64,000 nt of DNA. Origin: Bacteroidales bacterium (GTDB lineage: Bacteria > Bacteroidota > Bacteroidia > Bacteroidales > P3). Below are positions 20,118-29,466 of this stretch, piece after piece. Position 1 is the stretch's first letter; every line of letters begins with the position of its first letter. The stretch spans positions 1 through 64,000 of the forward strand of contig JAFVBC010000031.1 in assembly GCA_017480185.1 (NCBI GenBank), in the 5' to 3' direction. Made by a program: the position numbers and the translations under genes. The notes under the pieces were generated by a model that did no database searches, was not told the DNA's origin, and saw only the letters and a list, made by a program, of their open reading frames with translations.

Positions 20118-21431
20118 ATGATTTCCCAAGAAACCCTCTCCCATCTATACGCCACCTACGTTAAAACAGGTAAGGTTACCACAGATTCGCGTAAAATAAC
20201 CCCTGGATGCCTCTTCTTCGCATTCAAAGGTGCCAACTACGACGGCAATGCCTTTGCCCTACAAGCCCTGCAACAAGGAGCTGCACTGTGCGTGGTAACA
20301 GATAAGAAACTGCAAGGAAACAACGGCTGTGTAGTGGTCGACGACGTAACAGAAGCCCTACAACAACTGGCCATTATGCATCGCCAACACCTACAAATAC
20401 CAGTCATTGGAATAACTGGCACAAACGGAAAAACAACCACAAAAGAACTCATACACGCAGTTTTGGCACGGCGCTACCGCGTCAGTGCCACAAAAGGCAA
20501 CCTCAACAACCATATTGGAGTACCACTTACACTGCTCGAAATCTCTCCAAACACCGAACTTGCTATCGTAGAAATGGGAGCCAACCACCCTGGAGAAATA
20601 GCACATCTTTGTACAATAGCCAACCCAACTCACGGCCTTATAACCAACATTGGGAAAGCTCATTTAGAAGGTTTTGGCAGCGAAGACACCATCATTCAGA
20701 CCAAAACAGCCCTTTACCGCCATGTTGCAGCCAACAAAGGCCACATATTTGTCAATGCAGATAACAAGTTGCTCTACCAACAAGCTCTATCTATCACCAA
20801 CAACGACCACATAATCACCTACGGACAACAGCCCAACGTCCGTTTTCGTGGCACACATACAACCGACAATCCATTCATGTCGTTCTATTTTGAAGTGGGC
20901 GACAACCTTTTTACCACCAACTCTAATCTATTGGGAGGATATAATTTCGACAATGCTATGGCGGCTGTGAGCATAGGGTTATACTTTCATGTAGAGCCTT
21001 TTGACATAAAAGAAGCCATAGAAGAATACACACCGTCTAATCAAAGGTCGCAACTAAAGCGTACTTTGCACAACTGCCTTTACCTTGATTGCTATAATGC
21101 CAACCCGTCATCTATGGCTGCAGCAGTAGCATCGTTCCAATCCATGGAAGGTAAACACAAAATGGCCATAATAGGAAGTATGAAAGAACTTGGTGTCAAT
21201 AGTCGCCACGAACACCAAATACTATACGACACACTGCAAAGTTGCCACTTTGACAGACTCATTTTGGTAGGTCCTGAATTCAAAGACGTATGTATGACCG
21301 ACGGTGCAATGTTATTCGAAGATACCGCACAAGTTGAAGAATACTTGCGACAAAATAGGCCTTCCGACAGTCTAATTCTCATTAAGGGTTCAAACAGCAA
21401 CCATCTTTGGACACTTGCAGATGTGCTATAA
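20118..21431 (+). CDS. murF: UDP-N-acetylmuramoyl-tripeptide-D-alanyl-D-alanine ligase
   Basis: A 437-residue Mur ligase that adds D-Ala-D-Ala to the cytoplasmic peptidoglycan precursor. TDSRKITPGCLFFAFKG is the N-terminal UDP-binding motif. GITGTNGKTTTKEL (near residue 96) is the ATP P-loop, and EMGANHPGEI is the MurF-type motif. The C-terminal domain carries YLDCYNANPSSM. It is monocistronic and away from the usual dcw cluster. A hairpin shared with the convergent tRNA gene follows. Confidence 0.95.
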   Translation: MISQETLSHLYATYVKTGKVTTDSRKITPGCLFFAFKGANYDGNAFALQALQQGAALCVVTDKKLQGNNGCVVVDDVTEALQQLAIMHRQHLQIPVIGITGTNGKTTTKELIHAVLARRYRVSATKGNLNNHIGVPLTLLEISPNTELAIVEMGANHPGEIAHLCTIANPTHGLITNIGKAHLEGFGSEDTIIQTKTALYRHVAANKGHIFVNADNKLLYQQALSITNNDHIITYGQQPNVRFRGTHTTDNPFMSFYFEVGDNLFTTNSNLLGGYNFDNAMAAVSIGLYFHVEPFDIKEAIEEYTPSNQRSQLKRTLHNCLYLDCYNANPSSMAAAVASFQSMEGKHKMAIIGSMKELGVNSRHEHQILYDTLQSCHFDRLILVGPEFKDVCMTDGAMLFEDTAQVEEYLRQNRPSDSLILIKGSNSNHLWTLADVL

Positions 21432-21434
21432 AAA

Positions 21435-21464
21435 TGAGCATGGCCACATAAAGAGCCATGCTCA
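21435..21464. terminator. Bidirectional terminator between murF and tRNA-Pro
   Basis: A perfect 10-bp stem (21435-21444 with 21455-21464). On the minus strand it is followed by a T-rich tail, suiting termination of the tRNA transcript. Confidence 0.65.
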
Positions 21465-21476
21465 CTATAAAAGAAG

Positions 21477-21550
21477 TCGGGGTGAAAAGACTCGAACTTT
21501 CGACCCCTTGCACCCCATGCAAGTGCGCTAGCCAACTGCGCCACACCCCG
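21477..21550 (-). tRNA. tRNA-Pro (GGG)
   Basis: Read on the minus strand, the 74-nt gene folds into a full cloverleaf. The acceptor is CGGGGTG/CACCCCG with discriminator A. The D arm is GCGC/GCGC. The anticodon stem CTTGC/GCAAG holds the loop ATGGGGT, with anticodon GGG. The T arm has the loop TTCGAGT. The 3' CCA is not encoded. Confidence 0.93.
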
Positions 21551-21613
21551 AACTCTTGTTTACCTCGTCTCACAGCCGTTTTCCACAGCCATTCTCTCTG
21601 ACGAAATCGTGTG

Positions 21614-21645
21614 CAAAAGTAATGGCTTTTCCATTTACAGCCAAA
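21614..21645 (-). promoter_or_regulatory. Promoter of tRNA-Pro
   Basis: On the minus strand, TACTTTTG (21621-21614) and TTTG (21645-21642) are separated by 20 bp, an exact consensus promoter upstream of the tRNA. Confidence 0.75.
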
Positions 21646-21742
21646 TTTTTTTTCATTTTTTTCACACAGTTCAGTCGCACAAAGTCTTACATCTGTCCAT
21701 AGCAATTGCACACTATTGTATGAACAGCCTCAAGCCTTACTA

Positions 21743-23242
21743 TCATTCAGGTTTTCTCAACACTACAGTGAGCACCGATCTGCCCGCGCCAATACTGGAG
21801 CCGACACCGCTTTTATGACCATTGGCGAACACGATGTCGGTAGCCACTGGAAGATGCGACTTTAGGTAAAGTTCAAGCGATAGTAAGCGCTGATCGGTAA
21901 GCAATTTGTTGTATGTATTGTTTGCTGTCATGTTGTTAAACAACACAGCCTGAATGCTTATTGCAGGATTGTCGCGCACAAAGTCAATCAACCTCATCAG
22001 ATAATCCTTTCCACGTTCGCTTAACTCCACATCACCATCTGGGCCAAAAAGGTCGTAGAAGTAGAGTGGCTGTCCAAACGGCAGCTGACCGAGCTGAATA
22101 TTATGGTGCAACTCGGCAATCAAACGTTCATTATCGGGCAAAGTGGTATTCAAAGCGTCGCAGTCGGTATAGCTACCATCGGCGCGGCAACACACATCAT
22201 AGAAAGTGTCGGCTTTCAGATAGAGTTCATAGTAGCCCATACTATTGGTAACGGCATTGCATACAGGCTGCGACATCTCATACACTTGCACTTTTGCTCC
22301 ACCAATGGGATTATTGATAGCATCAGTGACTTGACCTGTTACCCTCACCCCTTTCAAGTGGCCAGAGAAAGAGTAAAGCTGCACCGTCTCGGCAACGCTA
22401 TCGCGCGACGACAGCCAATAGGCACAGTCGTTCAGCGTGTCTATCACCATACAACTATTGTCGGCATCATTGCAGTTTATCGGAAACGGTAATTTTTGCA
22501 CCACGCTACGCCCTATTTGCAACACCCCAATAGTGTCGCCATTGACGCGATTAGAGATGAGTTGTGTGGAATAGATTTGATGCTCGTCGCTGTCAACATC
22601 ACGACCATTAGTATTGAACAACAGATACTTGCCACACACCAATGGCGACATTTCATCCATCTCGGTGTTAATACGCCGCCCCATATTGACTGGTTTTTGC
22701 CACCTGCCACGCTCCCAAAGAGAGTACCACAGATCGTAGCCACCCATCGATCCCGCACTATTGTCCGATGCAAATATCATAATCTTTCCATCGGCACTGA
22801 ACGTAGGGTGCTCAATAGCCATACCATGCATGCGAACCTGCTTAATCTTGGGCTTACGTTTTTTGCGCACACGCAGTTCGTACAGTCGCGAGTAACCATT
22901 CTTATCGGGTTTTGTAAAGTACAACTTACCGTCGTCGGGTTTGCGTACGGCATAGTCAACGTCGGGATCGGCTTGCAACCACATAGTGTCGGCCACGAGG
23001 CTAAACACATTCTCGCCATCACGTGTAGCGCAAAGCACAAGCCCCTCGGTGTGCAGATACAGTGTGCCATTGTCAATCCACATCGACGTTATGTCGTCGG
23101 CCAAACGCACCATATCCTGCCTCTGCACTTTGAAAGCCGAGCCTTGAGCTCCAATCTCCGCCCCCCCAAAAAAGAGCGCGACGGCCAGCATCGCAACCAA
23201 TCGTGCCCAATACCTTATTTCCAGTTTGCCTTGTTTTTGCAT
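21743..23242 (-). CDS. PorE-like envelope protein: PD40 propeller, CRD and OmpA-like domains
   Basis: A 499-residue exported protein (signal peptide ending near GGAEIGAQ). Residues about 40-280 hold WD40/PD40-like repeats (HPTFSADGKIMIFASD, GGYDLWYSLWERGRWQKPVN). Residues about 298-360 form a carboxypeptidase-regulatory-like fold (VRVTGQVTDAINNPIGGAKV). The C-terminus resembles an OmpA-type peptidoglycan-binding domain, with degenerate motifs. PorE of the T9SS and similar proteins share this order but also carry an N-terminal TPR, which is absent here. It starts 25 nt after lon and is probably co-transcribed. T9SS relevance is inferred. Confidence 0.7.
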   Translation of the reverse strand: MQKQGKLEIRYWARLVAMLAVALFFGGAEIGAQGSAFKVQRQDMVRLADDITSMWIDNGTLYLHTEGLVLCATRDGENVFSLVADTMWLQADPDVDYAVRKPDDGKLYFTKPDKNGYSRLYELRVRKKRKPKIKQVRMHGMAIEHPTFSADGKIMIFASDNSAGSMGGYDLWYSLWERGRWQKPVNMGRRINTEMDEMSPLVCGKYLLFNTNGRDVDSDEHQIYSTQLISNRVNGDTIGVLQIGRSVVQKLPFPINCNDADNSCMVIDTLNDCAYWLSSRDSVAETVQLYSFSGHLKGVRVTGQVTDAINNPIGGAKVQVYEMSQPVCNAVTNSMGYYELYLKADTFYDVCCRADGSYTDCDALNTTLPDNERLIAELHHNIQLGQLPFGQPLYFYDLFGPDGDVELSERGKDYLMRLIDFVRDNPAISIQAVLFNNMTANNTYNKLLTDQRLLSLELYLKSHLPVATDIVFANGHKSGVGSSIGAGRSVLTVVLRKPE

Positions 23243-23267
23243 CTATAGCGTCAAGTAGTGTGGACTG

Positions 23268-25721
23268 TCAACCTTCCAAAGCCAACGGCAGAACCTCGGC
23301 CATCGAGTTTATGTAGTTAAATTCCAACCCGTTGATATACAATGGTTCTATATCTTCAACGTCGCGTCGGTTGTCGGCACACAAAATAATTCGACTTACA
23401 CCTGCACGTTTTGCTGCCAATATCTTCTCCTTTATACCGCCCACTGGGGTAACCGCACCGCGCAAAGTTATCTCGCCAGTCATGGCAATACCGGGCTTCA
23501 CCTTACGGTGGGTCAGCACCGACACCATTGCAGTGAAGAGGGTGATGCCAGCCGAAGGGCCATCCTTTGGGGTTGCCCCCTCGGGTACATGTATGTGGAG
23601 GTTGCAACTATCGATGGTCGATGGAGCAATGCCAAAGTGTTCGCAGTTGGCCTTGATATACTCATAGGCCAATGTTGCCGATTCTTTCATCACATCGCCC
23701 AAGTTACCCGTCATGCTCATGGCACCACGGCCGTGACTCAAACTGGCCTCAATAAACAATATTTCGCCCCCGACGGGAGTCCAAGCCAAACCTGTAACCA
23801 CACCCTCACGAGGCTCGGTGGGAGCCTTGTCGTCGGAGTGGATTGGCAGGCCGAGCACTTCGCGCACTTCGTCGAGGCCCACAGTGGCACGGTCTTTCTT
23901 ACCCTCGGCCAGGCGCAACACACGATGCCGCACTATTTTTGCCATTTGTTTCTCCAACTGGCGCACACCCGACTCGCGAGTGTAGTCGTTGACGATGAGC
24001 CGTAGCGCGTCGTCGGTAAACTTCAACGTGCGCCCATCCATCACGTTGTCGTGCAACAAAGAGCGGGTTATATGCCTTTTGGCAATCTCCAGTTTTTCCT
24101 CCATCACATAGCCGCTAAACTCTATCACCTCCATACGGTCGAGCAACGCTGGCTGTATGCTTTGCATATTATTGGCTGTGGCAATGAAGAGCACCTTTGA
24201 GAGGTCGTAGTCGGTGTTGACAAAATTGTCGTGGAAATGGCAGTTCTGCTCAGGATCGAGCACTTCGAGCAGTGCCGATGAGGGGTCGCCGTTGACGCTT
24301 TGCGACTGCACTTTATCCACCTCGTCGAGTACAAACACGGGGTCGGACACTCCAGCCTTGGTTATTTCTTGCAGAATGCGTCCAGGCATGGCACCAACAT
24401 AGGTGCGCCTATGGCCGCGTATCTCCGACTCGTCGTGCAAGCCACCCAAAGCAATGCGCCTATATGGTCGACCCAGTGCCGCGGCAATGCTGCGACAAAC
24501 CGATGTCTTACCCGTTCCCGGAGGCCCAACCAGACAGAGCACTTGCGCCTTCTGGCGTCGTCCGCCCTCACTCTGACGCTGCTGAACGGCAAGGTACTCC
24601 AGCACACGCTGTTTCACCTTCTCGATGCCATAGTGGTCGCGATCGAGCACTCGACGTGCATTTTCAAGATCGAACTTACCATTGCTGTATTCCTCCCACG
24701 GAAGGTCGAGCAACGTTTCAAGATAGTTAAGTTGCACACTATAGTCGCTCGACATGGGCGACAGGCGCGACATCTTCTGCATCTCCTTGTTAAACAGTGC
24801 CGCCACCGTTTCTGGCCAGTGTTTTTTGTCGGCGCGATCGCGCAGCTGAGCCAGGTCGTCGGACGGTGCACCCATGCCTTGTGGCATGCCGCCAAGTTCC
24901 TCCTGAATGACATCCATCTGATGACGCAGATAGAATTCGCGTTGCTGGCGGTTGAGCACCTGCTGGGTTTTCTCGTCAATCTCCTTACTCAAATCGTCAA
25001 TCTCCTTCAACGAACGCAAGTGGCTGTGGATGCACTCCAAACGTTCGGGATAGGAGTCGCAGCGCAGCATTTCAAACTTTGCATCGTTGTCAACGTCCAA
25101 ATGCGTAGCCGCAAAGTTGATAAACACCCTGTTGCCCGAAATGCCAGTAACCATCGGTGCCAACTCGTCGTCGTTCAAATGCCCTTTCATCACTTTGGCA
25201 TACTGCCGACGCACCATGTTGACGTGGTTCTTAAAGGTGGCGTTGTTGAGGCCAGTTGTCAACTCGGGACGCAACGACACATCGCCACGCATGTAGGGTT
25301 CTTCGGCAGTGAGCTGAAGACTGTCGCACCGACACACACCCTGCAACACAGCCACCACCACATCATCCCTCAAATTGAACACTTTCAGCACATTGGCCAC
25401 AACACCTATGGCATAAAGCGACCCAATCGACGGATCGTCGGAGGCATCGTGTTGGGTAAACACTGCAATCTGATCGTGGCTTTGCATCACATCGTGCAGC
25501 AACTGACGCGACTTCTCGCGCTGTGCCACCACTGGTATCACCACTCCAGGAAAAAGCATCAAATCCATCAATGGCAACACAGCAAAATTGGTTTGTCCGA
25601 CGGGTGCATTCATCAAAAAATCCTCGTCGTCGGCATCCACCAATGGCACAATATCAGCCTTTATCTTAAACTCTCGCAGTTGATTCTCGTCAAGCTTAAA
25701 ATCTTTCTTACTCATCTTCAT
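23268..25721 (-). CDS. lon: ATP-dependent Lon protease
   Basis: An 817-residue LonA protease degrading misfolded and regulatory proteins. The order is an N-terminal LAN domain (about 45-240), a coiled coil, an AAA+ module (GPPGTGKTSVCRSIA; Walker B VFVLDEVDK) and a C-terminal serine peptidase. Ser723 in PKDGPSAGITL and Lys766 in GGIKEKILAAKRAG form the Ser-Lys dyad, at the same 43-residue spacing as in E. coli. A long antisense frame on the plus strand is a shadow. No -7 box was clear in the 300 nt upstream. Confidence 0.97.
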   Translation of the reverse strand: MKMSKKDFKLDENQLREFKIKADIVPLVDADDEDFLMNAPVGQTNFAVLPLMDLMLFPGVVIPVVAQREKSRQLLHDVMQSHDQIAVFTQHDASDDPSIGSLYAIGVVANVLKVFNLRDDVVVAVLQGVCRCDSLQLTAEEPYMRGDVSLRPELTTGLNNATFKNHVNMVRRQYAKVMKGHLNDDELAPMVTGISGNRVFINFAATHLDVDNDAKFEMLRCDSYPERLECIHSHLRSLKEIDDLSKEIDEKTQQVLNRQQREFYLRHQMDVIQEELGGMPQGMGAPSDDLAQLRDRADKKHWPETVAALFNKEMQKMSRLSPMSSDYSVQLNYLETLLDLPWEEYSNGKFDLENARRVLDRDHYGIEKVKQRVLEYLAVQQRQSEGGRRQKAQVLCLVGPPGTGKTSVCRSIAAALGRPYRRIALGGLHDESEIRGHRRTYVGAMPGRILQEITKAGVSDPVFVLDEVDKVQSQSVNGDPSSALLEVLDPEQNCHFHDNFVNTDYDLSKVLFIATANNMQSIQPALLDRMEVIEFSGYVMEEKLEIAKRHITRSLLHDNVMDGRTLKFTDDALRLIVNDYTRESGVRQLEKQMAKIVRHRVLRLAEGKKDRATVGLDEVREVLGLPIHSDDKAPTEPREGVVTGLAWTPVGGEILFIEASLSHGRGAMSMTGNLGDVMKESATLAYEYIKANCEHFGIAPSTIDSCNLHIHVPEGATPKDGPSAGITLFTAMVSVLTHRKVKPGIAMTGEITLRGAVTPVGGIKEKILAAKRAGVSRIILCADNRRDVEDIEPLYINGLEFNYINSMAEVLPLALEG

Positions 25722-25879
25722 TCAGTAGTTTTCGGCGATGTAAACATTCGCCCACACGTTGTATTAAACGCAAGAACGCAAATAATGTTGCACCGCATCG
25801 TGCTTTTTACAACATAAGTGCATCAAAAAGCGTGCCAACCTCACCTGTTTGCCCAATGCAAAGAGGCATCAACCACGGC

Positions 25880-25972
25880 TCAAGTAGGGCTGTTCTTCAG
25901 TCGTTCTTCAGTCAATGACTGAAGAACGACTGAACATATACTGAAGAAATGCCTAAGTTGATACCTACTTGA
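25880..25972. repeat. Long nested intergenic palindrome, TTCAGT type
   Basis: A second copy of the 9280-9385 element, nearly identical through the inner stem. The outer arms are TCAAGTAGG (25880-25888) and CCTACTTGA (25964-25972). It lies between lon and dprA in an otherwise empty 330-nt gap. Confidence 0.8.
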
Positions 25973-26054
25973 ATGCAAGAAGTTGACGCCTTGACGTTGC
26001 CCACGCTTATCCTCACCACGTGGTGGGGCATTCAAAAAAAAACATGAATATGTG

Positions 26055-27161
26055 TCAGCACAGCCGCAGACGATAGCGGTGTCCTGGCAGGGCAATGACA
26101 ATGTCTTGCATCTCAAGGTTGAAAAGCAGCGACGCAAGCTGTTGCAACGATAGGCCTGTGAGGGGCGACAACTCGTCGATTGCCAGAACTTCTTGCTGTT
26201 TTAGCAGTTCAACCACACGTCGAGCGTCGTCGTCAACTTGGTCAAAAAGGGTTGGCTCTTTCATGGTGGCATGAGGCTGGCTGCCCCACCCCATTTGCTG
26301 CATTATGTCGTTGGCGCTGCACAACATTTGGGCTTTATTGGCCGCAATTAGGGCATTGGTGCCTTGAGAATAGGGGTCGGTGGCACGACCGGGCACGGCA
26401 AACACGTCGCGATGGTAGCTTGCTGCCATGTGTGCCGTTATCAAGGCCCCACCATGGCTTCCAGCTTCGACAACGACCACCCCATCGGCCAAGGCGGCAA
26501 TGATGCGATTGCGAGCTGGAAAGAACCCCTGATTGATGGCCGTACCCGATGCATACTCGGTAACCAATGCGCCCCCTTGCTGCACTATGCGCTCGGCAAG
26601 CTGACGGTTTTGCGGAGGGTATATGCGGTCAAGGCCGTGAGCCATCACCGCCACGGTGGGCAAGGCGTGGTCGAGAGCAGCCCGATGGGCGGCAGTGTCG
26701 ATGCCATAGGCCAGTCCGCTGATGATGGGAGCCCCGAGGGGTTTAAGATCGCGCACAAGAGCATTGGTAAAATCGCAGCCATAGGCAGTGGCCCGACGCG
26801 TACCCACAATGGCAACTGCATGCTCGGCATCGAGGTCGACATTACCCTTGACGTACAGCACAGCAGGGCAATCGGAGGTTTCGTCGCACTGCATTCGCCT
26901 GGGCAATGTGCCTTCGGCCAACGACAACACTCTAACGCCCTGACTGTTGCACCACTGCCATTCGCGTTCGGCACGTGCGTGCATTGTCTTGTTCACCAAA
27001 CTGTTGAGCAAGGCTGGTTGATTGGGAAACAGTGTTCGCAGTTCGACCGCACTGAGTGAGAATACAGCCTCGGCGCTGCCAAAACGAGCCAAAAGCTTGC
27101 GATGAATTGTGCACCCTACGCCTGGTGTAAGCGCAAGGGCTATCTCGGAAATGATGTCCAT
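26055..27161 (-). CDS. dprA: DNA-processing protein DprA
   Basis: A 368-residue protein that binds incoming single-stranded DNA and loads RecA during natural transformation. The start at ATG 27161 is chosen because the longer frame upstream only overlaps the NUDIX gene. The N-terminal helical (SAM-like) domain covers about residues 1-70. The Rossmann core shows AIVGTRRATAYGCDF and SGLAYGIDTAAHRAAL. A C-terminal winged-helix DML1-like domain ends the protein. It overlaps the NUDIX gene by 22 nt and is third in its operon. Confidence 0.93.
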   Translation of the reverse strand: MDIISEIALALTPGVGCTIHRKLLARFGSAEAVFSLSAVELRTLFPNQPALLNSLVNKTMHARAEREWQWCNSQGVRVLSLAEGTLPRRMQCDETSDCPAVLYVKGNVDLDAEHAVAIVGTRRATAYGCDFTNALVRDLKPLGAPIISGLAYGIDTAAHRAALDHALPTVAVMAHGLDRIYPPQNRQLAERIVQQGGALVTEYASGTAINQGFFPARNRIIAALADGVVVVEAGSHGGALITAHMAASYHRDVFAVPGRATDPYSQGTNALIAANKAQMLCSANDIMQQMGWGSQPHATMKEPTLFDQVDDDARRVVELLKQQEVLAIDELSPLTGLSLQQLASLLFNLEMQDIVIALPGHRYRLRLC

Positions 27162-27658
27162 GGATGTTTTTCTCTTAACAGGGCCGATAGCGTGCGCATG
27201 GTGCCATAACTGTGGTCGAGTCCACAACACAGTTCGTCGGGCTTCACCCATTGCCCTCCTTCGATGCCCTCCTCGGTTTGAGGCACCACCTCGGTGGCCT
27301 GTTCTGCCGTCATTGCGTACCATGTGGTTTGCTTCAAGTGCCACCCTCCATAGAGGTGGTAAAGATGATAGGTCTTGTGGCAAAACAAGGGCAGCATTGT
27401 CCCCTGGCGCAATACTATGTTTGCCTTAACTCCTGTCTCCTCTTCCACCTCGCGCACAGCAGCTTGAGCAAGCGTTTCGCCCTGTTCGACCTTTCCCTTT
27501 GGCAGGTCGAAACGACCGTTGCGACGAATGTAAAGAGCCCTGCCATCGGGCGAAAAGACCAGGCCTCCCGCTGCACGCACATAGCGCATGTGGCGCTGCA
27601 AAAAGCGCAAAGTGGCAATGGGGACGTTGAGGGTTGTGCGTTTATAGGAAAGTTTCAT
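27140..27658 (-). CDS. NUDIX hydrolase
   Basis: A 172-residue pyrophosphatase with a complete Nudix box (GKVEQGETLAQAAVREVEEE, then TGV). The AAGGLVFSPDGRALYIRRNG strand is typical of the RppH/MutT-like branch. The true substrate cannot be told from sequence. It overlaps the META lipoprotein gene by 4 nt (ATGA) and dprA by 22 nt, indicating translational coupling in one operon. Confidence 0.88.
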   Translation of the reverse strand: MKLSYKRTTLNVPIATLRFLQRHMRYVRAAGGLVFSPDGRALYIRRNGRFDLPKGKVEQGETLAQAAVREVEEETGVKANIVLRQGTMLPLFCHKTYHLYHLYGGWHLKQTTWYAMTAEQATEVVPQTEEGIEGGQWVKPDELCCGLDHSYGTMRTLSALLREKHPWTSFPR

Positions 27659-28119
27659 TGCATTTCGAATTTCATCAATTCGCGTCCCGATTGTAGCAAT
27701 GTAATGCTATAGGGCGCAAGCAGAATGTGTGTGGCTTTGGGCAACAAGAGAAGTAGTTGCTGTTCGGCATACATTGCCGCATCGGGGCACACCACCTGCG
27801 TGGCCTCGACCTGCGCAAAACGGCATTCACACACCTCACCGTCCTGCCCGTTTGTTGGGTGCTGCAAAGCATACGTGCCCCAAAAGCGGTTGCACGAGGC
27901 TTTGCCCTCGAAGGTGCCCGTGCGAGGACGAAACACAAGTGTAACCACGCCCTGTTGCGACTTCACGTCGCGACCACGGATGCTTACCAGTTGCCACACT
28001 TGAGTATCGGCAAGTTGTACAGGCCGTTGCCCTTCGGCGGTAGCTTTGGGTTTGCTTGTGCTACAGGCCACCATGGCCATTGCAAGCAGCAGACTTGTGA
28101 GAAAGACGATGCGTTTCAT
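27655..28119 (-). CDS. META/HslJ-like domain lipoprotein
   Basis: A 154-residue lipoprotein: signal peptide MKRIVFLTSLLLAMAMVAC with Cys19 as lipidation site. A META (HslJ-like) domain follows, with WQLVSIRGRDV, FEGKASCNRFWGTYAL and the usual repeat end (LLLLPKATHILLAPYSITLL). HslJ affects novobiocin resistance in E. coli. The general role of META proteins is unclear. It is first gene of the META-NUDIX-dprA operon, with the promoter at 28143-28150. Confidence 0.8.
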   Translation of the reverse strand: MKRIVFLTSLLLAMAMVACSTSKPKATAEGQRPVQLADTQVWQLVSIRGRDVKSQQGVVTLVFRPRTGTFEGKASCNRFWGTYALQHPTNGQDGEVCECRFAQVEATQVVCPDAAMYAEQQLLLLLPKATHILLAPYSITLLQSGRELMKFEMQ

Positions 28120-28139
28120 TGCTTTGCAGTGAAAAAACG

Positions 28140-29411
28140 ATGCAAAAATACGATTTTTCGACTATCGACGTTGTTACCAGCATGGTGCAAGAACACAACC
28201 GTGGGTTAATTGTTATGGCTGTGAGCAACGATTTGCTCACCGACAATCGTGTGTTGCGCCACTGCACAACGTTGCACAACGCGGGCTTCGACGTGAGCCT
28301 GATAGGACGCGAATTAGACAATCCCAACCTGCCACAGGTTGATTTTAACGTCGACCGTCTGCATTTGCGCCACAGACGAGGGTGGCGTTTTTATGCCGAA
28401 CTAAACATAAAACTTTTCCGAACCATGCGTCGCATGCGGCCAACCATCGTATGGGCCAACGACACCGATACCCTGCCTGCCTGCTATGCCACCGCACGCG
28501 CCACTGGAGCACACCTGGTGTTTGACGCACATGAACTGTTCCCCGAAGTGCCCGAATTGCAAGGGCGATGGTTGGTGAAGCGAGTGTGGCAGACCATTGA
28601 ACGGATGCTTATGCCCCACGCAACACAGTGCTTAACCGTATGCCAAAGCATTGCCGACTACTATAGGGGAAAACTTGGCGTTGAAATGACCGTGGTGCGC
28701 AATTTGCCAAACATGCAATCGGTGCCTTCAACGCCCCCATCAACCACTGCGCATGGAGCGCAATTGCACAGATGGGCTGAATGGTTGGCCGACAGAGACT
28801 GGTTCTCGATGCTGTATCAAGGTGCAGTAAACAAGGGTAGAGGCGTGGAGTGGGCAATAGAGGCAACCGCAATGATGCCCCGTTGCAGACTGATGGTGGT
28901 GGGAAGTGGCGACGAATGGGCACAGATGAAACAACTGGCCGACAGCAGTACGGCTGCCAACCGCATTGTATTCACAGGGCGCATGATGCCAGAAGACCTA
29001 CAGTGGCTCACCGCTCATGCCGATTGTGGCCTAATCATGTTGCACGACATTGGGTTGAGCTACCACTTTGCACTACCCAATCGCATTGGCGACATGGTGA
29101 AAGCTGCTGTGCCGATGGTGGTGAGCAATCTGCCAGAAATGGCAAATGTAGTAGAGAAATATGGCATTGGGGCTGTGATGAGCAGTCAGAATGCCGACGG
29201 ACTGACGACAGCCGTGTGTCGAGTGCAAAAAGAATGGGGTAAGGCGAACCTCGCAATACGCCGACAACGTTTTGCCAAAGCTCGGGCTGAAATGGACTGG
29301 CAGCGAGAGCAGCAGGGGCTGATAGCGGTGGCAAACGCTGCCGTGGATGCTCCAAGCAAAGGTGATAGATGCCATAAGAAATACAATCGTAAGCAAAAAA
29401 AGCAACGATAG
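28140..29411 (+). CDS. Glycosyltransferase, GT4-like
   Basis: A 423-residue GT-B fold glycosyltransferase. The N-terminal acceptor domain shows AVSNDLLTDNRVLRHC and VFDAHELFPEVPEL. The C-terminal donor domain shows MLYQGAVNKGRGVEWAIEA, RLMVVGSGDE and a degenerate EX7E region. The sugar donor and acceptor cannot be predicted. ATG 28140 is used; ATG 28182 (MVQEHNRG) is equally possible and would avoid overlap with the divergent promoter. The gene probably begins a lepB-parC-glycosyltransferase cluster. Confidence 0.8.
   Translation: MQKYDFSTIDVVTSMVQEHNRGLIVMAVSNDLLTDNRVLRHCTTLHNAGFDVSLIGRELDNPNLPQVDFNVDRLHLRHRRGWRFYAELNIKLFRTMRRMRPTIVWANDTDTLPACYATARATGAHLVFDAHELFPEVPELQGRWLVKRVWQTIERMLMPHATQCLTVCQSIADYYRGKLGVEMTVVRNLPNMQSVPSTPPSTTAHGAQLHRWAEWLADRDWFSMLYQGAVNKGRGVEWAIEATAMMPRCRLMVVGSGDEWAQMKQLADSSTAANRIVFTGRMMPEDLQWLTAHADCGLIMLHDIGLSYHFALPNRIGDMVKAAVPMVVSNLPEMANVVEKYGIGAVMSSQNADGLTTAVCRVQKEWGKANLAIRRQRFAKARAEMDWQREQQGLIAVANAAVDAPSKGDRCHKKYNRKQKKQR
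28143..28150 (-). promoter_or_regulatory. -7 box of the META-NUDIX-dprA operon
   Basis: TATTTTTG on the minus strand fits TAnnTTTG. The leader would be about 16 nt. The box lies within the first codons of the divergent glycosyltransferase gene if that gene starts at 28140. Confidence 0.5.
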
Positions 29412-29466
29412 ACAATAATAACGCACGGCAACCGTTTCTCCTCTAATAGTTAAAAGAAGCAAAGAA

